6,958 nt of DNA from JBBDWJ01 sp040902925 (GTDB lineage Bacteria > Acidobacteriota > Terriglobia > Bryobacterales > UBA6623). Below, piece after piece: positions 1 through 5,613 of the stretch. Each line of letters begins with the position of its first letter. Positions within the stretch are counted from its first letter, which is position 1. The DNA lies in the NCBI GenBank assembly GCA_040902925.1, contig JBBDWJ010000082.1, forward strand, positions 1 through 6,958. Reading direction: 5' to 3'. The translations under genes were made by a program, and so were the position numbers. Below the pieces are notes generated by a model. It made no database searches and had not been told where the DNA came from. It saw only the letters and a program-made list of their open reading frames with translations.

Positions 1-1024
1 CCGCTACGATCACGTAAGTCACCAGCATCACCAGCTTGCGGTTGAACCTGTCGGCGAGGTACCCGGCGAGTAGCCGCCCGCCGATGCTGGATACGAGGTA
101 AATAGACGAGGCTTGGCTCCAGACCGCGTCGCGCGCCGCCTGTTCCACAAAACCCTGCTCCTCGAGCACAAACTTCAGTAGGAAATTTACGGCGGCGATC
201 GAGCCGATGGAAGCCGCGCTGCCGACCAGCAGGAGCCAAAACGAGGACTTGCTCATCAGGAAGCCGAAGGTCTTGGGCGGCGCGATTACCGGCTGCACGA
301 CGTCGGCGGGGGATTCCTTTCCATCCGGAAGCTGGCCGATATCCTGCGGCTTGTCTTTGAGGACCAGCAAGGCCAGAGGCCACGCCAGCAGCAGCAGAAA
401 AGACAGCGTCCTGAGCGTGGACGTATAGGCGTCGTCGGCGCTCAGCCCGACCGCGCCGCCGCGCACCAGGTTGACGACCGGCGCCATGGCCTGCTGAATG
501 CCCGATTCCCAGCCACCCTCGGGCGGGTAGCTCAGGCGCATCTGATTCACCAACCACGGGCCGACCTTATTACCGATCGCGCCGATCACGCCGACGCCAA
601 CATAGGCGATTCCCATTGCGAATCCGCGGCGTTGCTTATACCAATTGGAAATGATGATTTGATGCGGTATCGGCCCGGCCAGAAAATAACCGAGCATGTA
701 CGTGCACCAGCAGGCGTAGTATTCGATGGAACTGCCGCCAAGACGCCCGAACCACTGGAAGGCAATGAAGGTCATCCCCGTGCCGACGATGATCAACAGG
801 CGCGGGCTGACTCGAGGCACGATCACCGGGCCGGCCCAGATTGTCAGCAGCACCGCCAGCGGCGCGCCCGTGGTGATCAGCTCCTGGGTCCAGCCGTGAT
901 CATCGCGAAAGTAGTCGAAGAAGAACGCGATGTTGTAATAGGGGAACCCGGTCGAAAGACCGAACGTGATGAAGCTTGCCGCGATAATCCACGGCCCGTG
1001 GAAGCTCTTCTTGGATGGATTCAT
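1..1024 (-). CDS. MFS transporter, OFA-like (N-terminal 341 residues; 3' end outside window)
   Basis: Inner-membrane secondary transporter of the major facilitator superfamily. The frame read on the minus strand from the ATG at 1024-1022 stays open to the window edge, so the C-terminal part is missing. Hydrophobic stretches at about residues 12-36, 50-70, 75-92, 103-124, 135-158, 204-223, 258-284, 300-322 and from 331 fit TM1-TM9 of a 12-TM carrier. A clear motif A (GYLADRFNRK, 321-330) sits between TM8 and TM9; its N-terminal counterpart after TM2 (GPVIVPRVSPR) is degenerate. The TM4-TM5 loop reads NWYKQRRGFAMGIA (127-140), typical of the oxalate/formate antiporter (OFA) and monocarboxylate branch. 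An extra segment of about 45 residues (159-203) separates TM5 and TM6. The substrate cannot be read from sequence; organic anions are likely by family. The start gives a normal basic N-terminus (MNPSKKSF) just before TM1, but the ribosome site is weak. Confidence 0.88.
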   Translation of the reverse strand, partial: MNPSKKSFHGPWIIAASFITFGLSTGFPYYNIAFFFDYFRDDHGWTQELITTGAPLAVLLTIWAGPVIVPRVSPRLLIIVGTGMTFIAFQWFGRLGGSSIEYYACWCTYMLGYFLAGPIPHQIIISNWYKQRRGFAMGIAYVGVGVIGAIGNKVGPWLVNQMRLSYPPEGGWESGIQQAMAPVVNLVRGGAVGLSADDAYTSTLRTLSFLLLLAWPLALLVLKDKPQDIGQLPDGKESPADVVQPVIAPPKTFGFLMSKSSFWLLLVGSAASIGSIAAVNFLLKFVLEEQGFVEQAARDAVWSQASSIYLVSSIGGRLLAGYLADRFNRKLVMLVTYVIVA

Positions 1025-1073
1025 GGCTGATTCAGACGACCGTGCCTCGAACGCCCGCTCAAAGGGTCTCAAC

Positions 1074-1079
1074 AGTGTA
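1074..1079 (-). promoter_or_regulatory. Possible -10 box for the MFS gene
   Basis: On the minus strand the hexamer reads TACACT, preceded by TG. It lies about 50 bases upstream of the transporter ATG. No good -35 stands at 16-18 nt; a TTGAGG sits only 14 nt away. This is a weak, position-based call. Confidence 0.28.
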
Positions 1080-1205
1080 CACGAAAGGCAAATCCTCAAC
1101 CTAGCGCAGGCCAATCCGCTCCCGAAGCAGCGGCCTCGATACCGCACTCTTTACGTTTCTCAACAATTACCGCGTGATACCCTACGAAAGGAAACCGCTG
1201 GTGAT

Positions 1206-1209
1206 GAGG
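1206..1209 (+). promoter_or_regulatory. Ribosome binding site fixing the thioredoxin gene start
   Basis: GAGG lies 8 nt before the ATG at 1218. The reading frame is open far upstream (to 966), so this site and the signal peptide that begins at 1218 decide the start. Confidence 0.6.
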
Positions 1210-1217
1210 CAACGCTC

Positions 1218-2165
1218 ATGAAAGCACGCACGCTCTCCGCCTTCGCCCTCACGGTGATCATGACGGCAGCGCCCCTTGCGGCCGCGGATCTCGTCCCGCG
1301 CGTTCGAACTCTGGTGTTGCAGCAGAAGGACGCCGCCGCGGCGCGACGGCTTGTCGAAGACAACCGCCCGCCGCAGCCAAAAGTGACCGCCGAGTGGCTG
1401 GCGGCCGCCTCTTGGGTAGCACGCGGCGCAAGCGCCGCGCAGCAGTGGGACTTGGCGCGGCAATACGCCCAGGAAGTTTTTGACGCCAGCGTCGAGATGC
1501 TTGCAAAACGTCCGCTCGATGCCGATCGCGATCTGCCGACGGCGCTAGGAGCTTCGATCGAGGTGCTTGCGCAGGTCAACGACGCAGCGGGCGAGCGAGC
1601 CTCCGCTGTCAGCTTCCTGCGCCGCCAGCGGGAAAACTACAAAGGCACTTCGATCGAGCCGCGCATTCAGAAGAATCTGCTGCTGCTGGATTTCGAGGGA
1701 AAGCCGTTTCCCGCGCTTGCTGTCGATAAGTACATTGGCCCCAAGCCGCGCAGCACCGCGGAACTCCAAGGCAAAGTGGTGCTGTTTTTCTTCTGGGCTC
1801 ACTGGTGCTCGGACTGCAAACGGCAGAAACCCATCCTCGAAGCGCTGCACAGCGACTACGAGGGCAGGGGACTGGTCATCGCCGGGCCGACCAAGTTCTA
1901 TGGCTACGTCGCGCGCGGAGAGGACGCCACCCCCGAGCAAGAGCTCGACTACCTCACCAACGCCTATCAGCAGCAATATCCACTTCCAAAATGGATGAGC
2001 GTGCCGATCAGCAACGACAACTTTTTGAATTTCGGAGTCAGCAGCACGCCGACGCTCGTTCTGGTCGACCGCTCGGGGATCGTGCGGATGTATCACCCCG
2101 GGGATATGACTCGCGAAGAGTTGGAAGCGCGGATTCTACCGTTGCTGGCCGAGCAGAGCGATTAG
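1218..2165 (+). CDS. Exported TlpA/thioredoxin-like protein with helical N-terminal region
   Basis: A 315-residue thiol-disulfide oxidoreductase-like protein. Residues 1-23 form a signal peptide (KAR, a hydrophobic core, then APLAAA before D24), so it acts outside the cytoplasm. Residues about 24-160 are alanine-rich and look helical, like tetratricopeptide-type scaffolding. From about 163 the thioredoxin fold follows: KVVLFFFWAHWCSDCK (186-201) holds the CxxC active site, Cys197 and Cys200, and STPT (276-279) holds the cis-proline, Pro278. The C-terminal strand VLVDRSGIVR (281-290) is standard for TlpA/AhpC-type folds. A two-cysteine site suggests redox exchange with protein partners; whether it reduces or oxidises cannot be told. 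The start was chosen because it has both a GAGG ribosome site and the signal peptide; the upstream open frame runs across the transporter gene's 5' end. It stands alone, convergent with the DUF6624 gene, with a palindromic element 13 bases after its stop. Confidence 0.9.
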   Translation: MKARTLSAFALTVIMTAAPLAAADLVPRVRTLVLQQKDAAAARRLVEDNRPPQPKVTAEWLAAASWVARGASAAQQWDLARQYAQEVFDASVEMLAKRPLDADRDLPTALGASIEVLAQVNDAAGERASAVSFLRRQRENYKGTSIEPRIQKNLLLLDFEGKPFPALAVDKYIGPKPRSTAELQGKVVLFFFWAHWCSDCKRQKPILEALHSDYEGRGLVIAGPTKFYGYVARGEDATPEQELDYLTNAYQQQYPLPKWMSVPISNDNFLNFGVSSTPTLVLVDRSGIVRMYHPGDMTREELEARILPLLAEQSD

Positions 2166-2178
2166 TTCCCCGAGCGGC

Positions 2179-2275
2179 GGCGATTGCGTTGGCTCGATTA
2201 GGCCCGGGGCTTGCGCCGGGCTATTGTCATGCCGCCCCTGCGGGGCTGAGACCGCGAGGTCTCAACGCAATCGCC
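2179..2275. repeat. Composite palindromic (REP/BIME-like) element
   Basis: A 13-bp perfect outer stem (2179-2191 with 2263-2275) encloses three hairpins. They are a 6-bp stem GCCCGG/CCGGGC (2202-2207 with 2216-2221), a 5-bp stem GCCCC/GGGGC with a 3-nt loop (2234-2238 with 2242-2246), and a 6-bp stem GAGACC/GGTCTC with a GCGA loop (2248-2253 with 2258-2263). Base 2263 is shared by the third hairpin and the outer stem, so one of them loses a pair. The layout is cloverleaf-like. It lies between the 3' ends of two convergent genes, the usual place for REP-type repeats, and could also stop transcription or protect 3' ends, although no T-run follows. Only one copy is in the window, so calling it a dispersed repeat is inference. 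Confidence 0.6.
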
Positions 2276-2337
2276 AGCGGAATGAGCGGCTTTCTCGACT
2301 CATCACTCTCGCCAGCGCACTGCGCGCGATCCACTCG

Positions 2338-2922
2338 TTACTCGCGCCAGCCCACCGAACGCGCCCACTCGTCCATCGCCTTGCGCCGCGCCTGAACTTC
2401 TTCCAGCGGCAGCGGCTTTTGAACGCGGGCCCGCGCTCCCGTTTCGGCCAGCGGCGGCAATCCCACGCTTTTGCGCCTATCGTTGACGCCTTCGGGTTCC
2501 TCAACGGTCCACAACTGGCTGAATCCTTGCTCGTCCCAGTCGTATTGGGTTGCGTAGACTTGAGGCTTGCCTTCGAAGAATCGAATGCGATCCAAAACAT
2601 AGGCTGGCTGCCACTCGGGGATGTCTCCCTTCTTGGCCGCCTGGTTGAGAAGAGGAAGGTAGGCCCTCATCCAGTCGGGCCGGCTGATGGCATGCTGCAG
2701 GATCTGCCAGGCCGCCTCTGCTCCATCGTCCTCGACGAGGGCGCGGCCGGGCCAGCCGAATTCCGTGACAATGGCCTCCAGGCGCGCCGCATTGTGCAGA
2801 TGAACACGCTCCATGCGAGGCTCGTACCCTTCACCCAACACACCCTCAGCGACAAGTTCGTCGCGGACCCGATGGTCCTCGGCCTGCATCGCCAGAAGTT
2901 CGCCGCGCAGACTCGTATTCAT
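2338..2922 (-). CDS. DUF6624 family protein
   Basis: A 194-residue protein without signal peptide or membrane segment, so presumably cytoplasmic. I recognise it as the DUF6624 family. The N-terminal pattern LRGELLAMQAEDHRVRDEL (5-23) is followed by RMERVHLHNAARLEAIV (36-52), the core FGWPGRALVEDDGAEAAW (55-72) with ILQHA (74-78), and then DRIRFFEGKPQVYATQ (111-126) and VGLPPLAE (153-160). These blocks are what the family conserves; the charged His/Asp/Glu residues hint at a metal or catalytic site, but no function is established to my knowledge. The ATG at 2922 places the family's usual LRxELL start only five residues in, which supports it. No convincing ribosome site precedes it; a TATAGC box lies 12 bases upstream. 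The gene is divergent from the hydrolase and convergent with the thioredoxin-like gene, so it is probably monocistronic. Confidence 0.87.
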   Translation of the reverse strand: MNTSLRGELLAMQAEDHRVRDELVAEGVLGEGYEPRMERVHLHNAARLEAIVTEFGWPGRALVEDDGAEAAWQILQHAISRPDWMRAYLPLLNQAAKKGDIPEWQPAYVLDRIRFFEGKPQVYATQYDWDEQGFSQLWTVEEPEGVNDRRKSVGLPPLAETGARARVQKPLPLEEVQARRKAMDEWARSVGWRE

Positions 2923-2934
2923 GGGGTCCCAATC

Positions 2935-2940
2935 GCTATA
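2935..2940 (-). promoter_or_regulatory. Possible -10 box for the DUF6624 gene
   Basis: TATAGC on the minus strand ends 12 bases before the ATG. No -35 of quality is visible (GGTTTT at 17 nt). If used, the mRNA leader would be only about 5-7 nt. Confidence 0.35.
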
Positions 2941-3180
2941 GTTTTGTTGAAAACTCGAAAACCGTCGACCGTTGCTACCCGATAGTTAGTGATGCGGACT
3001 CTGCTCCGCGGGCGCTCACAACGAGGGGAGGGCAAGCCGCAACCAAATTTGGGAGGGAGCGAAACCCGCCAGGCGGCCTGCCGCGCGGCGCGTCCGCTTC
3101 TTTGTCATATATCACAGCGCCTGGGTCTGTTGCGCGCGCGGCAACTTGAATTTTTGTCCTGCTGGTCCTGTAAATCGCTT

Positions 3181-3209
3181 TTGGTCAGCGGCCGCGTCTT
3201 TGCTATAGT
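3181..3209 (+). promoter_or_regulatory. Sigma70-type promoter of the exported hydrolase
   Basis: TTGGTC (3181-3186) and TATAGT (3204-3209) are separated by 17 bases, and a TGC precedes the -10, giving an extended -10. The ATG starts at 3220, 10 bases after the -10, so the predicted leader is only a few nucleotides and no Shine-Dalgarno sequence can fit. Confidence 0.6.
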
Positions 3210-3219
3210 GTCGGCCGCC

Positions 3220-4152
3220 ATGCGAATTCTTCTGATCGTTGCCGTGCTGACTCTGCCAACCCTATTGCCCGCTGAAAAAAAACAACTGCCCGGCGGAAAA
3301 GTTCTGCCCCACGACAAGTACATCCACGTGGTGAGCGAGGCGGAATCCCCAATCGAGCAAGTCTACATTCGCTCCAAAGACGGCATGTATGTGGCGGCGG
3401 CAGTCCGCAAGCCCAAGGGCGCGGGCCCGTTTCCGGCGCTGATTCATTTTCACGGCGCACCCAGTGGACGCGGCATGGAAAAGCTCGTCACCTGGGCGCG
3501 CGGCGACGACGGCGGCCCGATGTGGGAGCGTTTCTTGAGCGAAGGCTTCGCCGTCATCGTCGCTGACTACCGCAACCTGGGTTTCCGTGTATCGATCCCC
3601 GACGCCGAGATGGCAACCTATGTTGACGACGGATTGGCCGTGGTGGAATGGGCACGCCAACAGCCTTACATCGACGCCAACAAGATATTCGCCTACGGAG
3701 TCAGCCTGGGCGGAAACCTGACGGCTCATCTGATTGGCCGGACCAAACTCGCCGGAGCGGTGTTGGGCGCACCGGCGGTGTTTGAGTTTCTGTCGGTCGA
3801 ACGTCCCCCGCGAGGCTCGGGATCTGCGCCCGATTCCGCCGCGGCCCCGCCGCCGTTGCAGTATGACCCGCAGGTGGCCAAGAAGAATATTGAAGCGATG
3901 CAATGCCCCGTGCTGTTGCTGGTCGGCACGAAAGATTCGCTCATTCGCGTCGACGAGCTTTTCCACGACGAGGCCATGAAAGCCGGCAAGACGGTTACGA
4001 TGCTGATCTACGAAAACGGCTACCACGATTTCGTGATGGGGCCGCAAGGCCACGCTGGCCGCGAAGAGCCGCTGCTTGATGCCACGCTCGATGCCTTGGA
4101 CAAGACAGTCGAGTGGGCCAAGGCGCGGGCAGGCATCCAGCCCGCCCGGTAG
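3220..4152 (+). CDS. Exported alpha/beta hydrolase (dienelactone hydrolase / prolyl-oligopeptidase-like)
   Basis: A 310-residue serine hydrolase with an N-terminal signal peptide (MRILLIVAVLTLPTLLPA, cleavage near residue 18), so it is secreted or periplasmic. The fold motifs are in order: ALIHFHGAP (73-81) with the oxyanion HG, FAVIVADYRNLG (110-121), and the nucleophile elbow GVSLGG (160-165) with Ser162. Then come PVLLLVGTKD (230-239) with Asp239 and ENGYHDF (265-271) with His269. The triad Ser162-Asp239-His269 is complete. A Pro/Ala/Ser-rich loop (196-213) sits where a lid would be. Substrate is unknown; esters or short peptides are typical of the family. The start was chosen because the signal peptide begins here and the -10 box sits just upstream, even though the frame is open to 2989. 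The stop codon lies in the left arm of a palindromic element, which may have altered the C-terminus. Confidence 0.9.
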   Translation: MRILLIVAVLTLPTLLPAEKKQLPGGKVLPHDKYIHVVSEAESPIEQVYIRSKDGMYVAAAVRKPKGAGPFPALIHFHGAPSGRGMEKLVTWARGDDGGPMWERFLSEGFAVIVADYRNLGFRVSIPDAEMATYVDDGLAVVEWARQQPYIDANKIFAYGVSLGGNLTAHLIGRTKLAGAVLGAPAVFEFLSVERPPRGSGSAPDSAAAPPPLQYDPQVAKKNIEAMQCPVLLLVGTKDSLIRVDELFHDEAMKAGKTVTMLIYENGYHDFVMGPQGHAGREEPLLDATLDALDKTVEWAKARAGIQPAR

Positions 4153-4263
4153 GGCAGGCGCTCCCGCTTGGCGCTCCCGCCTGTCCGGCGGGCCCCAGGT
4201 CCGCTCACTCCTTTGGCTTGGGCCGGCGCTTCGCCGGTGGACAGGCGATAGCGCCTGCCCTAC
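4149..4263. repeat. Long inverted-repeat element overlapping the hydrolase stop codon
   Basis: A 14-bp perfect outer stem joins 4149-4162 and 4250-4263, and a second 9-bp stem joins 4178-4186 and 4239-4247. An inner 6-bp hairpin CCGGCG/CGCCGG with loop CTT lies at 4223-4237. Between the two stems the right side has only 2 unpaired bases and the left side 15. The excess is explained by a 13-nt tandem duplication: GGCGCTCCCGC occurs at 4157-4167 and again at 4170-4180. The left arm contains the TAG stop (4150-4152) of the hydrolase. The element differs in sequence from the one at 2179-2275. It is probably a dispersed palindromic repeat, but no second copy is in the window. Confidence 0.6.
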
Positions 4264-4266
4264 TTG

Positions 4267-4288
4267 GCCTGTCCCGTTCGGGACAGGC
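4267..4288. repeat. Perfect 22-nt hairpin upstream of the SelA-like gene
   Basis: GCCTGTCCC pairs with GGGACAGGC around a GTTC loop, a 9-bp uninterrupted GC-rich stem. It follows the right arm of the preceding element by 3 bases. No T-run follows on either strand, so it is not a classical intrinsic terminator, though it could weaken read-through from the hydrolase. A TATGCT -10-like box follows at 4294-4299. Confidence 0.6.
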
Positions 4289-4337
4289 TGCGTTATGCTG
4301 TCTTCTAGAGCATTCGCCGTTCAAGCGGCGTTTCTCC

Positions 4338-4343
4338 GGGAGG
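4338..4343 (+). promoter_or_regulatory. Ribosome binding site fixing the SelA-like gene start
   Basis: GGGAGG lies 6 nt before the ATG at 4350, a strong Shine-Dalgarno match. It decides the start, because the frame is open upstream to 4113 through the palindromic element. Confidence 0.8.
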
Positions 4344-4349
4344 CACACC

Positions 4350-5558
4350 ATGATCACGAAGAGTTCGAATCGGAGATCGTTCTTGACTACATTGAGCGCC
4401 TTGCCAGGTTTCGGCGCATTGCTGCCGCTGAGCGCCGCGGCCGTGCCCGGCAATCCGGAGACACGCGACGTAATTGCCGAACTCGGCGTGCGCCGCTTCA
4501 TCAACGCGGCGGGCACCTACACTTCCTTGACGGCTTCGCTGATGCCCCCGGAAGTTTTTTCGGCGATGCAGGTGGCTTCGCGGCAGTATGTGCCGCTGAA
4601 TGATCTGCACGACGCCGTCGGTGCGCGGATCGCGAAGCTGCTCGAATGCGAAGGCGCCCTGGTCAGCGCCGGCTGCGCCTCGGCGCTCTCGCTGGCGACT
4701 GCCGCCTGCGTGGCGGGCAGCGACCGCGACAAGATCCGTCAGCTTCCCGACACGCACACCCTCAAGAACGAGGTGATCGTTCAGGCCTCGCACCGCAACG
4801 GCTACGACCACGCCATTCGCAACGCCGGCGTGCAGCTCATCGAAGTGGAGACCGCGCAGCAGTTGGAGCGCGCCATCAACCATCGCACGGCGATGATGGC
4901 CTATTTCAACTTCGCCACGCCGAACGGCAAGATCGCCCACGAGGAATTCATCGCGCTCGGCAAGAAGCACGGCATTCCTACTCTGATCGACGCTGCCGCC
5001 GACGTGCCGCCCGTCGACAACCTGTTCCGCTTTACCAAGATGGGCTTTGACCTGGTGGCGTTCTCCGGCGGCAAAGGCCTGCGCGGGCCGCAGTCGGCCG
5101 GCCTGCTGCTCGGCCGCAAAAACCTCATTGAGGCTGCCCGCTTGAACGACAGTCCGAACGATTCGCTTTGCCGCACCAACAAGGTGAACAAGGAAGAACT
5201 CGTCGGCATGCTCGTGGCGCTCGAGCTGTTTGTCGGTCGCGACCACAAAGCGGTGTGGAAAGACTGGGAAGCTCAGTGCAGCCGTATCGCCGCCGCTGTC
5301 GCGGGAATGAAAACGGTCAAGACGGAGACGTTTATTCCCGAGATCGCCAACGCCGTTCCTCACTTGCGTATCGTATGGGATGAGGCGGCGCTCGGCATGA
5401 CTTCGGCCGAGGCAACGAAAAAAATGCGCGAAGGCGAGCCGAGCATTGAGCTCCGGCCCGGCGCCCGCGAAGGCCTCGAAGTCGCCGTCTGGATGCTCGA
5501 CCCCGGCGAAGACGAAATCGTCGCCCGCCGCGTGCGCGAAGTTCTTACCAAAGCTTGA
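4350..5558 (+). CDS. SelA-like PLP-dependent enzyme with a Tat export signal
   Basis: A 402-residue fold-type I PLP enzyme of the SelA-like group (L-seryl-tRNA(Sec) selenium transferase and DgaE relatives). NRRSFL (7-12), a hydrophobic segment and AAA (29-31) form a twin-arginine signal, so the folded protein probably leaves the cytoplasm with cofactor bound. The mature part opens with ELGVRRFINAAGTYTSLTAS (44-63), the family's usual start. DTHTLKNEVIVQASHRNGYD (134-153), DAAADVPP (214-221) with the likely pyridine-binding Asp214, and FSGGKGLRGPQSAGLL (238-253) with the PLP lysine Lys242 follow. A C-terminal domain runs to about residue 400. Real SelA is about 460 residues and cytosolic and needs tRNA, so selenocysteine synthesis is unlikely; a lyase, aldolase or aminotransferase-like reaction on a small amino compound is more plausible. 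A strong GGGAGG site supports the start. Position 4294-4299 (TATGCT) is a weak -10 candidate. No partner gene lies beside it. Confidence 0.88.
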   Translation: MITKSSNRRSFLTTLSALPGFGALLPLSAAAVPGNPETRDVIAELGVRRFINAAGTYTSLTASLMPPEVFSAMQVASRQYVPLNDLHDAVGARIAKLLECEGALVSAGCASALSLATAACVAGSDRDKIRQLPDTHTLKNEVIVQASHRNGYDHAIRNAGVQLIEVETAQQLERAINHRTAMMAYFNFATPNGKIAHEEFIALGKKHGIPTLIDAAADVPPVDNLFRFTKMGFDLVAFSGGKGLRGPQSAGLLLGRKNLIEAARLNDSPNDSLCRTNKVNKEELVGMLVALELFVGRDHKAVWKDWEAQCSRIAAAVAGMKTVKTETFIPEIANAVPHLRIVWDEAALGMTSAEATKKMREGEPSIELRPGAREGLEVAVWMLDPGEDEIVARRVREVLTKA

Positions 5559-5613
5559 GACGCACGATGCGCCCACTTAGCTCTCGAAGGGGCTCGGTGG
5601 GTCGCGCCGGCGT

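Larger units (their letters stand above)
2923..3219. other. Divergent intergenic region of about 300 bp
   Basis: This spacer separates the divergent DUF6624 and hydrolase genes. It holds a candidate -10 for each gene close to its start codon, an AT-rich patch near 2935-2965, a G-rich stretch near 3020-3062, and a 10-bp palindrome GCCGCGCGGC (3080-3089). I recognise no RNA gene or small protein in it. The open frame that crosses it in phase with the hydrolase has no family or signal-peptide support. Confidence 0.6.

Noticed and set aside
632..1030. A 132-codon plus-strand frame opposite the MFS gene
   Set aside because: Its translation is Arg/Asp/Gly-rich and low-complexity, as expected opposite transmembrane coding sequence.
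2224..2985. A 253-codon plus-strand frame across the DUF6624 gene
   Set aside because: It begins inside the palindromic element and runs opposite a conserved family protein, with no domain of its own.
2989..3219. A 77-residue N-terminal extension of the hydrolase
   Set aside because: It would bury the signal peptide internally, has no family similarity, and spans the predicted promoter.
3275..3282. An A8 run in the hydrolase signal-peptide region as a programmed frameshift site
   Set aside because: The zero frame encodes the whole hydrolase without interruption, and no useful product lies in the shifted frames.
3262..4053. A 263-codon antisense frame over the hydrolase
   Set aside because: No family motif. 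The sense strand encodes a full catalytic triad and a signal peptide, so this is a compositional shadow.
4113..4349. A 79-residue N-terminal extension of the SelA-like enzyme
   Set aside because: It reads through palindromic DNA and the hydrolase end, and would displace the Tat signal from the N-terminus. GGGAGG supports the ATG at 4350.
4305..5576. A 423-codon open frame antisense to the SelA-like gene
   Set aside because: It mirrors the sense gene's GC-rich codons, its translation has no recognisable motif or ribosome site, and the sense frame has a clear family match.
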